Positions 7,276 to 14,945 are shown, numbered from the stretch's first letter. The stretch is DNA of 17,231 bases from CAZYVA01 sp964650695 (GCA_964650695.1 CAZYVA010000034.1:1-17231), one strand, 5' to 3'. Notes: generated by a model from the sequence alone, not told the origin. Translations and numbers: made by a program.

Positions 7276-7343
7276 TCGCACGGCCAGGCGCCCAAGGCGC
7301 GGACATTATTATTATCAAAAGGCGGAAGGATGGGGGATTAGTG

Positions 7344-9953
7344 ATGAAACAATATGTTGTGACAGGGATGAGCTGCGCTGCCTGCAGCGCGAGGGTCGAA
7401 AAAGCGGTATCGGCTGTGCCGGGGGTCCGCGCCTGCTCCGTGAGCCTCCTGACCAATTCCATGGGCGTGGAGGGCGAGGCTTCGGATTCGCAGATCATCG
7501 AAGCGGTGGTAAACGCCGGGTACGGCGCGTCTGTGAAAGGGGCGGATGCCCTTCGGAAGGAGGCCGCGCCGGGCGGGGAAGATTTTTTGGCGGACAGGGA
7601 AACGCCGAAGATGAAGAAACGGCTGGCCGCTTCCCTTGTCTTTTTGATCCCGCTGCTGTATGTGTCCATGGGGCATATGATGTGGAACTGGCCGCTCCCG
7701 GCGGGGGTCTCGGACAACCATGTGGCTATGGGGCTGTTCCAGCTTTTGTCCACGACGGCCATTATGGTGATCAACCAAAAGTTTTTTATCAATGGCTTCC
7801 GCAGCCTCTGGAATAAAGCCCCCAATATGGATGCGCTGGTCGCGCTGGGGGCGGGGGCTTCCTGGCTTTACAGCACGTATGCGCTGTTTGCGATGACGGA
7901 TGCGCAGATGCGTATGGATATGGATGGCGTGATGGCCTATATGCATGAGTTTTATTTTGAATCCGCGGCTATGATCCTGACGCTCATTACAGTCGGGAAG
8001 ATGCTGGAGGCGAGGTCCAAAGGGAAGACAACGGACGCGCTCAAGAGCCTGATGCGGCTCGCGCCAAAAACGGCGGTTATCCTTGCGGACGGCGCGGAGA
8101 AAGAAGTACCGGTGGAGCAGGTGGAAAAAGGGACGGTTTTTGTCGTCCGGCCGGGGGAAAATATTCCGGTGGACGGTACGGTCCTGGATGGGATCAGCGC
8201 TGTGGATGAATCGGCTTTAACGGGGGAAAGCATCCCCGTGGATAAGGAGACGGGGGCCCTGGTTTCGGCGGGGACCCTGAACCAGTCCGGATACTTGAAA
8301 TGCGAGGCGAGGCGGGTAGGGGAAGATACTACGCTTTCCCAGATCATCCAGATGGTCAGCGACGCGGCGGCGACAAAGGCGCCGATCGCCAAAACCGCGG
8401 ACCGGGTCTCTGGCGTGTTTGTACCGGCGGTGATCGGGATTGCGGTGGCGACGGTGCTTGTCTGGCTGCTTGCCGGGCAGAGCGTTGGTTTTGCGCTGGC
8501 GAGAGGGATCTCGGTCCTTGTGATTAGCTGCCCCTGTGCGCTGGGGCTGGCGACCCCCGTGGCGATCATGGTGGGGAACGGAGTAGGCGCGAAGAACGGC
8601 ATCCTGTTTAAGACGGCGCTTTCCCTGGAGGAAACCGGGAAAGTGGACATTGTTGCCCTGGACAAGACGGGGACCATCACGAGCGGGAACCCGCAGGTGA
8701 CGGATCTTTTGCCGGAGGATGGGCTGTCAGAGGAAGAGCTTCTGGGATACGCGGCGCTTTTAGAGAAAAAGAGCGAGCATCCGCTGGCGAAAGCGGTGGT
8801 CCTGAAAGCGCGGGAGCGCCTGCAGGGCGGTTTTTTGACGGCGGCTGCCACACCGGATCTTTCTGGCGCGCAAAAGGAAATGGAGGGGTTCCAGGCTTTT
8901 ACCGGGAATGGCGTGCGCGCAAAATTCCATGGGGATCTTTTCACGGGAGGGAATCTTTCTTTTATTGAGAAATACGCGGAAGTGCCGGGAAAGGCGAGAG
9001 CAGAGGCGCGGCGGCTTTCCGAAGCGGGGAAGANNNNNNNNNNGACGCCGTTATTTTTCGCGCGGGGGCGGCGGCTTTTGGGGATCGTCGCCGTTGCGGA
9101 TGTGATAAAGCAGGACAGCCCGGAAGCGATCCGGCAGCTTCAGAACATGGGCATCCATGTTGTGATGCTGACCGGGGATAACGCGCGGACAGCCAGGGCG
9201 ATCGGAGAACAGGCGGGTGTGGATGATGTGGCTGCCGGGGTGCTGCCGGATGGCAAGGAGGCGGTGATCCGTGCGCTGAAGCGGTATGGGAAGGTCGCTA
9301 TGGTAGGGGATGGCATCAATGACGCCCCGGCGCTGACGCGGGCGGATATGGGGATCGCGATCGGGGCCGGGACGGATATTGCGATCGACGCGGCGGACGT
9401 GGTTTTGATGAATAGCCGGTTGTCGGACGTCCCGGCGGCCATCCGCATGAGCAGGGCAACGCTTTCCAATATCCATCAAAACCTGTTTTGGGCGTTTTTC
9501 TACAATATCATCGGGATCCCGCTGGCGGCCGGTGTGTGGTATCCCCTTTTCGGCCTGAAGCTGAACCCGATGTTCGCGGCGGCGGCGATGAGTTTGTCCA
9601 GCTTTTGCGTCGTGACAAACGCGCTGCGGCTGAACTTTTTCCGGCTGCGGGACGATACGAAGGACAAAGCGCGTGGAAAAGGGAAAAAGGATCTGCGGGT
9701 AACGTTGTTTGCCGGCCAGAAAACAGAGAAGGAGGAAGAGATCATGACGAAAACAATGAAAATCGAAGGGATGATGTGCGTTCACTGCGAGGCGAGGGTG
9801 AAAAAGGCGCTGGAAGCAATCGAGGGCGTAGAGGAGGCGGCTGTAAGCCATGAAAAAGGGACTGCCATTGTCACGCTTTCCGCCAACGTGGCGGACGATG
9901 TGCTGAGGCAGGCTGTGGAAGCGCAGGATTATCCGGTGACGGGGATCGCGTGA
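7344..9953 (+). CDS. copA: Cu(I)-exporting P1B-type ATPase CopA with C-terminal CopZ-like domain
   Basis: Pumps Cu(I) out of the cytosol using ATP. Domains: N-terminal HMA with GMSCAAC (Cys11, Cys14); four helices at about 90-215; the actuator with TGES; the transport helix with CPC (Cys396, Cys398); phosphorylation Asp440 in DKTGT; SEHPLAKAV; hinge GDGINDAP; and last helices with YNIIGIPLAAG and MSLSSFCVVTNALRL. The CPC, YN and MxxSS features mark copper(I) specificity. A second HMA (MMCVHC) forms the C-terminus after a charged linker. ATG 7344 is chosen because GGGGG (7332-7336) lies 7 bases upstream and MKQYVVTGMSC is the family start. An ATG at 7272 overlaps the csoR stop as ATGA but would add 24 unconserved residues. 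The frame contains 10 Ns (9034-9043), which give four unknown residues after EAGK. Confidence 0.93.
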   Translation: MKQYVVTGMSCAACSARVEKAVSAVPGVRACSVSLLTNSMGVEGEASDSQIIEAVVNAGYGASVKGADALRKEAAPGGEDFLADRETPKMKKRLAASLVFLIPLLYVSMGHMMWNWPLPAGVSDNHVAMGLFQLLSTTAIMVINQKFFINGFRSLWNKAPNMDALVALGAGASWLYSTYALFAMTDAQMRMDMDGVMAYMHEFYFESAAMILTLITVGKMLEARSKGKTTDALKSLMRLAPKTAVILADGAEKEVPVEQVEKGTVFVVRPGENIPVDGTVLDGISAVDESALTGESIPVDKETGALVSAGTLNQSGYLKCEARRVGEDTTLSQIIQMVSDAAATKAPIAKTADRVSGVFVPAVIGIAVATVLVWLLAGQSVGFALARGISVLVISCPCALGLATPVAIMVGNGVGAKNGILFKTALSLEETGKVDIVALDKTGTITSGNPQVTDLLPEDGLSEEELLGYAALLEKKSEHPLAKAVVLKARERLQGGFLTAAATPDLSGAQKEMEGFQAFTGNGVRAKFHGDLFTGGNLSFIEKYAEVPGKARAEARRLSEAGKXXXXTPLFFARGRRLLGIVAVADVIKQDSPEAIRQLQNMGIHVVMLTGDNARTARAIGEQAGVDDVAAGVLPDGKEAVIRALKRYGKVAMVGDGINDAPALTRADMGIAIGAGTDIAIDAADVVLMNSRLSDVPAAIRMSRATLSNIHQNLFWAFFYNIIGIPLAAGVWYPLFGLKLNPMFAAAAMSLSSFCVVTNALRLNFFRLRDDTKDKARGKGKKDLRVTLFAGQKTEKEEEIMTKTMKIEGMMCVHCEARVKKALEAIEGVEEAAVSHEKGTAIVTLSANVADDVLRQAVEAQDYPVTGIA
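9034..9043. other. Assembly gap of 10 Ns inside copA
   Basis: The left flank ends GGGAAGA and the right flank begins GACGCCG. Merging them through the shared GA gives GGGAAGACGCCG, coding GKTP, which is what copper ATPases normally have before LFFA. The gap is therefore probably a fixed-size scaffold spacer over overlapping contig ends, not lost sequence. By chance 10 Ns plus the 2 duplicated bases equals 12, so the frame survives. Confidence 0.8.
9744..9953 (+). CDS. copZ: Internal start for a free CopZ-like copper chaperone (in frame with copA)
   Basis: ATG 9744 is in frame within copA and preceded at 8 bases by a perfect AAGGAGG (9729-9735). It would yield a 69-residue protein, about the size of Bacillus CopZ, with the HMA fold and metal site GMMCVHC. 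The remainder (ARVKKALEAIEGVEEAAVSHEKGTA region) is a complete ferredoxin-like HMA domain. A free CopZ would carry Cu(I) to CopA and CsoR. What is seen: the SD, start and complete domain. What is inferred: that ribosomes initiate here as well as reading through from copA. Alternatively the SD is a relic of an ancestral copA-copZ gene pair now fused. Confidence 0.5.
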   Translation: MTKTMKIEGMMCVHCEARVKKALEAIEGVEEAAVSHEKGTAIVTLSANVADDVLRQAVEAQDYPVTGIA

Positions 9954-10035
9954 TAGGAAAATACTTTTTTTGTTATATTTCCAGGGAACCGCGACTAAAA
10001 TAAAGTAACAAGGTTCGGTACTGGAGTGCTTGCGG

Positions 10036-11250
10036 ATGAAAAAAAGGGTATGGAAAGGAATGGCGGTCATTTTGGCGGGGAGCCTTTTTTTGTCTGGCTT
10101 GTCCCCGTCCGGGGCAAAAGCCCGCACAGGGCTTTTGGAGGAAGAGACGCTGCAGGAGGACGCCGGCGCGGCGGATCTCATATCCGCCCCGTCCGCGATC
10201 CTGATGGAGCCTTCCACCGGCCAGGTCGTGTACGAGAAAGACCCGGACAGCAAGCGCCCGCCTGCGAGCGTGACAAAGGTTATGACGCTCCTTTTGATTT
10301 TTGACGCCCTGCAGGCCGGGAAGATCCATTTGACGGATGAAGTGACGACTTCGGAGTACGCGGCTTCTATGGGAGGCTCACAGGTGTTCCTGGAGCCGGG
10401 GGAGGTCCAAAGCGTCGATACCCTGATCAAATGCATTTCCGTGGCAAGCGCGAACGATGCCTGCGTCTGCATGAGCGAATATATTTCCGGCAGCGAGGAA
10501 GCATTTGTAGAGCAGATGAACGCGCGCGCGAAAGGGCTGGGGATGGAGAATACCTGTTTTGTCAATTGCTGCGGCCTGGACGCGGACGGCCATGTGACGA
10601 CAGCCAGGGATATCGCGCTGATGTCGGGGGAATTGATCACAAAATATCCGGAAATCCACGATTACTGTATGGTGTGGATGGAGGATATCACGCACACCAC
10701 TGCCAAGGGCAGCGCCCCGTTCGGGCTTTCCAATACGAACAAGCTGGTCCGCCATTACGAGTACACGACAGGGCTGAAAACAGGCTCTACGAGCAAAGCG
10801 AAGTTCTGTATCTCAGCAACGGCTAAGAAAAATGACCTGGAATTGATCGCGGTGGTCATGGCGGCGGACAGCAGCAAAGCGCGGACCAAGGACGCGGTTG
10901 CGCTTCTGGATTATGGGTTTGGGAAATGCCGGAAGTATGCGGAGACCGATCCGGAGCCGATCGCGGACATCGAGGTCAAAGGCGGGGTGGAGCCGAAAGT
11001 ACCTGTGGCGCAGGAAAAGGCGTTCACCTATGTTGACACAACAGGGGCGGACCTGGACCAGATCGTGCGGCAGGTAAAAACAAAAGGAAAAGTCCAAGCG
11101 CCCGTCAGACAAGGGGATCCGCTCGGAGAGGTATCCTATACGTTAAATGGGACGCAGATCGGCAGCGTCCCGGTGCTTGCAGCCGCTTCCGTGGAGCAGG
11201 CAAGTATACCGAGCGCGTTTTTGGATGTGCTGGAAGGCTTGCTGCTTTAA
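10036..11250 (+). CDS. D-alanyl-D-alanine carboxypeptidase (DacF/PBP5-type, S11)
   Basis: A 404-residue low-molecular-weight penicillin-binding protein that trims the terminal D-Ala from peptidoglycan stem peptides. Residues 1-30 (MKKRVWKG, then VILAGSLFLSGL) are a signal peptide. The active-site set is complete: SVTK with Ser78 and Lys81, SAN (138-140) and KTG (248-250). After about 290 comes the beta-rich PBP5 C-terminal domain. The final VEQASIPSAFLDVLEGLLL may be a short amphipathic anchor, weaker than usual. ATG 10036 is preferred, with GGAG (10023-10026) 9 bases upstream; a TTG at 10030 is too close to it. The 82 bases after copA hold no confident promoter or terminator. In spore-formers such enzymes act in vegetative wall or in cortex; DacF is the sporulation form, which cannot be decided here. 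Confidence 0.92.
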   Translation: MKKRVWKGMAVILAGSLFLSGLSPSGAKARTGLLEEETLQEDAGAADLISAPSAILMEPSTGQVVYEKDPDSKRPPASVTKVMTLLLIFDALQAGKIHLTDEVTTSEYAASMGGSQVFLEPGEVQSVDTLIKCISVASANDACVCMSEYISGSEEAFVEQMNARAKGLGMENTCFVNCCGLDADGHVTTARDIALMSGELITKYPEIHDYCMVWMEDITHTTAKGSAPFGLSNTNKLVRHYEYTTGLKTGSTSKAKFCISATAKKNDLELIAVVMAADSSKARTKDAVALLDYGFGKCRKYAETDPEPIADIEVKGGVEPKVPVAQEKAFTYVDTTGADLDQIVRQVKTKGKVQAPVRQGDPLGEVSYTLNGTQIGSVPVLAAASVEQASIPSAFLDVLEGLLL

Positions 11251-11256
11251 AAGCCA

Positions 11257-11285
11257 TTGACTTTTCAGGGACTATCTGGGATAAT
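11257..11285 (+). promoter_or_regulatory. Sigma-A type promoter of pckA
   Basis: TTGACT (11257-11262) and GATAAT (11280-11285) are separated by 17 bases, each with a single mismatch to consensus. They start seven bases after the carboxypeptidase stop codon. Transcription would start near 11292, leaving a leader of about 105 bases before pckA. Confidence 0.75.
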
Positions 11286-11318
11286 TAGAAAGAAATATTA
11301 ATTTTTGGAAACGATAAT

Positions 11319-11367
11319 AAGGAACGCCCCAGGGACAGCGTCCGCGTTTGTCCCTGGGCAGCTCCTT
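11319..11367 (+). promoter_or_regulatory. Long hairpin in the pckA leader
   Basis: GCCCCAGGGACA (11326-11337) pairs with TGTCCCTGGGC (11349-11359), with a single bulged C. The outer AAGGA (11319-11323) pairs with TCCTT (11363-11367) across a small internal loop. No T-run follows and the pckA SD (AAAGGA, 11381-11386) lies outside the stem, so it is neither a plain terminator nor a simple SD blocker. It may stabilise the mRNA or bind a regulator. No known riboswitch class is recognised. Confidence 0.55.
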
Positions 11368-11396
11368 GCAGAGTGAGAAGAAAGGAATTGGTTAAG

Positions 11397-13001
11397 ATGG
11401 CGAAAATTGATTTGGGCAAGTATGGGATTACAGGGACGACCGAGATTGTGTACAATCCCTCCTACGAGTTTCTGTTTGAGGAGGAGATGAAGCCGGATCT
11501 TACGGGGTACGATAAAGGGCAGTTAAGCGAGCTTGGCGCGGTCAATGTCATGACGGGCGTTTATACCGGGCGTTCCCCGCAAGATAAATTCATTGTTATG
11601 GATGACAATTCCAGGGACACCGTATGGTGGACGTCGGACGAATACAAAAATGACAACCATCCAGCATCGGAGGAGACGTGGGCGGCCGTCAAGAAGATCG
11701 CGATCGAGGAGCTTTCCAGCAAGAAGCTTTATGTCGTGGACGCGTACTGCGGGGCGAACAAGGACACGAGGATGTGCGTCCGTTTCATCATGGAAGTCGC
11801 ATGGCAGGCGCACTTTGTGGAAAATATGTTCATCATGCCGACCGAGGAAGAGCTTGAGACGTACGAGCCGGATTTTGTGGTATTCAATGCTTCCAAGGCA
11901 AAAGTGGAAAATTACAAAGAGCTGGGCCTTCATTCCGAGACGGCGGTTGTGTTCAATATTTCCAGCCGTGAGCAGGTGATCGTGAATACATGGTACGGCG
12001 GGGAAATGAAAAAGGGTATTTTCTCCATGATGAATTATTACCTCCCGTTAAAGGGGATCGCGGCGATGCATTGTTCCGCCAATACGGATATGGACGGGAA
12101 AAATACAGCGATCTTTTTCGGGCTTTCCGGCACAGGCAAGACGACGCTGTCTACCGACCCGAAGCGCCTTTTGATCGGGGACGATGAGCATGGATGGGAT
12201 GATAACGGCATTTTCAATTTCGAGGGCGGCTGCTATGCAAAGGTCATCAATCTCGACAAGGAATCGGAGCCGGATATCTACAATGCCATCAAGCGGAACG
12301 CCCTTCTGGAAAATGTGACGCTGGATGAGAACGGGAAGATTGATTTCGCGGATAAGAGCGTGACGGAAAATACACGTGTCTCCTATCCGATCGACCATAT
12401 TGAGAAGATCGTGCGCCCGGTATCCGCCGCTCCCGCCGCGAAGGAGGTCATTTTCCTTTCCGCAGACGCGTTTGGCGTGCTGCCGCCGGTTTCTGTCCTG
12501 ACCCCGGACCAGACAAAATACTACTTCCTGTCCGGGTTCACCGCAAAGCTGGCTGGCACGGAGCGCGGGATCACAGAGCCGACGCCGACCTTCTCCGCTT
12601 GCTTCGGACAAGCCTTCCTGGAGCTGCACCCGACAAAATACGCGGAAGAGCTTGTAAAAAGAATGGAGATGAGCGGGGCGAGGGCTTATCTGGTCAATAC
12701 CGGATGGAACGGAAGCGGCAAGCGCATTTCCATCAAGGATACGCGGGGCATTATCGACGCGATCCTGGATGGCTCGATCAAAAACGCGCCGACAAAGAAG
12801 ATCCCTTATTTCAACCTGGAAGTCCCGACAGAGCTTCCGGGCGTGGATCCGGCCATCTTAGACCCGCGCGATACTTACGCAAAAGCGTCCGAATGGGAAG
12901 AAAAGGCAAAAGACCTGGCAGGGCGTTTTATCCGGAATTTCGCGAAATATGAAGGAAATGAGGCTGGAAAGGCTTTAGTGCCGGCCGGCCCGCAAGTTTA
13001 A
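11397..13001 (+). CDS. pckA: Phosphoenolpyruvate carboxykinase (ATP)
   Basis: A 534-residue ATP-type PEP carboxykinase, interconverting oxaloacetate + ATP and PEP + CO2 + ADP in the cytosol. In anaerobic fermenters it often runs toward oxaloacetate, fixing CO2 and making ATP. Visible signatures: the substrate-binding TGVYTGRSPQDKF; the P-loop GLSGTGKTT (from residue 242); the family stamp LIGDDEHGWDDNGIFNFEGG; ALLENV; and SALT-like fold motifs down to GWNGSGKRISIKDTR. Length matches the roughly 530 residues of the family. ATG 11397 is preferred, with AAAGGA 10 bases upstream; a GTG at 11373 would add eight residues that include the SD region. It has its own promoter and leader hairpin and no obvious operon partner. 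Confidence 0.96.
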   Translation: MAKIDLGKYGITGTTEIVYNPSYEFLFEEEMKPDLTGYDKGQLSELGAVNVMTGVYTGRSPQDKFIVMDDNSRDTVWWTSDEYKNDNHPASEETWAAVKKIAIEELSSKKLYVVDAYCGANKDTRMCVRFIMEVAWQAHFVENMFIMPTEEELETYEPDFVVFNASKAKVENYKELGLHSETAVVFNISSREQVIVNTWYGGEMKKGIFSMMNYYLPLKGIAAMHCSANTDMDGKNTAIFFGLSGTGKTTLSTDPKRLLIGDDEHGWDDNGIFNFEGGCYAKVINLDKESEPDIYNAIKRNALLENVTLDENGKIDFADKSVTENTRVSYPIDHIEKIVRPVSAAPAAKEVIFLSADAFGVLPPVSVLTPDQTKYYFLSGFTAKLAGTERGITEPTPTFSACFGQAFLELHPTKYAEELVKRMEMSGARAYLVNTGWNGSGKRISIKDTRGIIDAILDGSIKNAPTKKIPYFNLEVPTELPGVDPAILDPRDTYAKASEWEEKAKDLAGRFIRNFAKYEGNEAGKALVPAGPQV

Positions 13002-13011
13002 ATTTTTCCTA

Positions 13012-13040
13012 TTGTATTTTGAGGGCTCATGGGGTATAAT
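13012..13040 (+). promoter_or_regulatory. Promoter of the 6S RNA gene
   Basis: TTGTAT (13012-13017) and a perfect TATAAT (13035-13040) are separated by 17 bases, starting 11 bases after the pckA stop. Transcription would start near 13047, just at the beginning of the 6S-like sequence and with no open frame following. Confidence 0.75.
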
Positions 13041-13046
13041 AAAACC

Positions 13047-13235
13047 AGTAAGTGACCTGGGATGTACGATACTCCTGTTATTTTGAACCTACATTACTTT
13101 AAACGGGACTCTTATATCTCCGTAATATGTCAGGCCTCCGATACGCAGTGGAAGACAAAAAAGCGGATGCGGACACCCACCTAGCATCGGCTAGGAGTCA
13201 GAATACAGGAACCGGCACCTCCGGGGAACATGCAA
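13047..13235 (+). ncRNA. ssrS: Probable 6S RNA (SsrS), regulator of RNA polymerase
   Basis: The 345-base gap between pckA and the SpoIID-family gene holds a complete RNA transcription unit. 6S RNA mimics an open promoter and sequesters sigma-A RNA polymerase. Visible structure: CCTGT (13074-13078) pairs with ACAGG (13205-13209) to close the large central bubble. On the 5' side, CCTACATTAC and ACGG pair with CCGT and ATATGTCAGG in one hairpin. On the 3' side, the stem CCTAGC-ATCG-GCTAGG (13180-13195) follows CACCCA, resembling the CACC-hairpin-ACAG segment of known 6S RNAs. The sequence, including TTTTGAACC and GGGACTCTTATAT, agrees with my recollection of clostridial 6S RNAs. Ends are approximate, set from the promoter and the following terminator. 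A covariance search was not possible. Confidence 0.75.
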
Positions 13236-13238
13236 AAG

Positions 13239-13268
13239 AAAAGACAGTCGTTTACGGCTGTCTTTTGC
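13239..13268 (+). terminator. Intrinsic terminator of the 6S RNA gene
   Basis: AAAAGACAG (13239-13247) pairs perfectly with CTGTCTTTT (13258-13266) around a loop that can add CG/CG pairs. The T-run is the TTTT of the 3' arm only. It is positioned right after the 6S-like sequence and 79 bases before the next gene. Confidence 0.7.
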
Positions 13269-13346
13269 TATGGAACGGGAAAGGGAGCGCCGGGCTTGGC
13301 GCCGCAGCGTTACCCAAAAGCGATATAAGGGCATGGTACAGGTGAA

Positions 13347-14717
13347 ATGAATCGGAAGAGAAAGAAAGAACCCTTTTACATGGGGCTGGAAAGGCAGTTC
13401 CGCCTTGGGATGCTGGTGCTGGCGGCGGTGTCCGTCGCGGCCGGGCTTTCGTATGCCCTTGGGGGGAAGCAGGCGCCGGCAGGCCAGAAGCTTGCGGAGG
13501 ACGCGTTGGTGGATGAGGGGGACAGCGCGGACGCCCCCAATGAAGAAGGCCGTACACCGGAGGGAAACGCCGCGTGGGAAGGAAAGAATATCCGGGTTTT
13601 GATTATGGGGGATGGCTTCCAGGATGAAGCGCACCCAAAGATCGTAGTCTCAGCGGATGCGGGGCTGACGGTGGCGCACGGGGAGACGGCCGAAACCTAT
13701 GGGGAAAAAGAAAAGGTGAAGATCAAGCCGGACTGCGATTGGTTTTCGCAGGGGAATCTTTACATAAAAGCAAAAAAAGGGAAAATCAAGATCGAGAGCC
13801 TGAAGCGGGGGGAGGCTTCGCCCGCTTACGCCGGGACATTGGAGCTTTGGGCGACGGCGGAGGGGATCGTTGTGGTCAATGACCTCCCGGTGGAGAGTTA
13901 CCTGCGCGGGGTGGTGCCGAGCGAAATGCCGGCGTCTTATGAAATGGAAGCGTTGAAGGCGCAGGCGGTCTGCGCCAGGAGTTATGCGTACCGGCAGATG
14001 GAAGAATACGCTTACCCGGAGTATAAGGCCCATGTCAATGACAGCACCGATTACCAGGTTTACAATCTTTCGGAGCGGGCGAAGAGCTGCTCGGCGGCAG
14101 TGAAAGCTACGAAAGGGGAAACCGTGCAGTATCAGGGGAAAACGGTGGCGACGTATTACTTTTCTACTTCCTGCGGGCGCACGACAACCATGGAGGCGTG
14201 GGGGACAAAACCGTCGGAAGCAAACGCGTACCTGCAGTCCGTGGAAGTAAAGGGGGAGCAAGGGGATTATGAGAAAGACCTGCCCTGGTACCGGTGGAGC
14301 GCGGAAATCCCGGCGGATCTGCTTTCCGATCTGGTCGGGCTGAACACCGGGAAGGACCTGGGGACGGTGACGCAGGTTGAAGTGACAAAGCGAGGCCCTG
14401 GGGATGTGGCGGTGGAAGTGCTGATCACCGGTGAGAAGGGTTCGGCATCCGTGAAAACGGAAAACAAAATACGGAAAGCCTTTGGAGGGGGCGGATACCA
14501 GATCCGGCTCCAGGACGGCAGCGAGACGGACAGCAGGCCGCTGCTTCCCAGCGCTTTTTTTCAAGTGGAGAAACAGGACGGCTGTTTTGTGTTTTCCGGC
14601 GGCGGCTTCGGGCATGGGATCGGAATGAGCCAGACCGGGGCGAACGAGATGGCAAAACAAGGGAAAGGCTACAAAGAAATACTGGGGTTGTTCTACCAGG
14701 GGATAGAAGTGAAATAG
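13347..14717 (+). CDS. SpoIID/LytB-family peptidoglycan lytic protein
   Basis: A 456-residue protein with a basic N-terminus, one membrane segment at about 22-42 (GMLVLAAVSVAAGLSYALGG) and an extracytoplasmic SpoIID domain. SpoIID is a lytic transglycosylase that strips stem-peptide-free glycan during engulfment in sporulation; LytB relatives enhance amidases. Key features: LRGVVPSEMPASYEMEALKA with likely catalytic Glu193; AVCARSYAYRQ; a Ser-Cys pair in YFSTSCGRTT; and the C-terminal GGGFGHGIGMSQTGANEMA. It is longer than classic SpoIID (about 340 residues), the extra length lying in a low-complexity linker (about 42-72) and the region before the catalytic domain. The SD (CAGGTG) is weak. 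It could be SpoIID itself or a paralog; the usual spoIIQ and spoIIID neighbours are not seen here. Confidence 0.9.
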   Translation: MNRKRKKEPFYMGLERQFRLGMLVLAAVSVAAGLSYALGGKQAPAGQKLAEDALVDEGDSADAPNEEGRTPEGNAAWEGKNIRVLIMGDGFQDEAHPKIVVSADAGLTVAHGETAETYGEKEKVKIKPDCDWFSQGNLYIKAKKGKIKIESLKRGEASPAYAGTLELWATAEGIVVVNDLPVESYLRGVVPSEMPASYEMEALKAQAVCARSYAYRQMEEYAYPEYKAHVNDSTDYQVYNLSERAKSCSAAVKATKGETVQYQGKTVATYYFSTSCGRTTTMEAWGTKPSEANAYLQSVEVKGEQGDYEKDLPWYRWSAEIPADLLSDLVGLNTGKDLGTVTQVEVTKRGPGDVAVEVLITGEKGSASVKTENKIRKAFGGGGYQIRLQDGSETDSRPLLPSAFFQVEKQDGCFVFSGGGFGHGIGMSQTGANEMAKQGKGYKEILGLFYQGIEVK

Positions 14718-14779
14718 GGTCTGAGTGGCCGGGCCGGGTCCCTCAAGTTTATCGTTTTTTAATATTTTTCATGAATTTG

Positions 14780-14806
14780 TTAGCACTCGATTCAAAAGAG
14801 TGCTAA
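14780..14806. promoter_or_regulatory. CIRCE element (HrcA operator) upstream of htpG
   Basis: TTAGCACTC (14780-14788), a nine-base spacer, then GAGTGCTAA (14798-14806): a perfect match to the CIRCE consensus TTAGCACTC-N9-GAGTGCTAA. HrcA binds this at normal temperature and is released by heat shock or misfolded protein. It ends 7 bases before the -35 hexamer of htpG. Confidence 0.95.
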
Positions 14807-14813
14807 AAACCTA

Positions 14814-14842
14814 TTGACTTTTATTTTTTTCCGTATTATGAT
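14814..14842 (+). promoter_or_regulatory. Sigma-A type promoter of htpG
   Basis: TTGACT (14814-14819) and TATGAT (14837-14842) are separated by 17 bases. Transcription would start near 14849, giving a leader of about 97 bases. The adjacent CIRCE makes this a heat-inducible promoter. An in-frame TTG here is part of the -35 hexamer and not a start codon. Confidence 0.75.
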
Positions 14843-14945
14843 GTTCCATGCAGTGAAAAAGGATCTTTTCGCCAAGCGGCACGGACGCTGCCGGCGCAGG
14901 CAAAAGAAACCTGGGACGATAAAGAAAACAGGAGTGGTGAATTTT

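Noticed and set aside
7272..7343. CopA start at ATG 7272 overlapping the csoR stop (ATGA)
   Set aside because: The overlap resembles translational coupling, but it lacks an SD and adds 24 unconserved residues; ATG 7344 has a good SD and the family N-terminus. It remains a minor possibility.
9051..10640. Long minus-strand open frame of 529 codons across the copA end and dacF start
   Set aside because: It is antisense to two well-conserved coding regions, crosses their intergenic gap, and its translation shows no domain or coherent composition; long antisense frames are common in GC-rich coding sequence.
13650..14660. Minus-strand open frame of 336 codons within the SpoIID-family gene
   Set aside because: Antisense to the conserved SpoIID domain, no recognisable domain and no SD.
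14718..14779. Possible terminator after the SpoIID-family gene
   Set aside because: GC-rich stretch followed by T-rich sequence, but no stable stem directly before a T-run.
14814..14945. N-terminal extension of htpG from TTG 14814
   Set aside because: The TTG is part of the -35 hexamer, the added 44 residues are basic and unconserved, and ATG 14946 matches the normal HtpG start.
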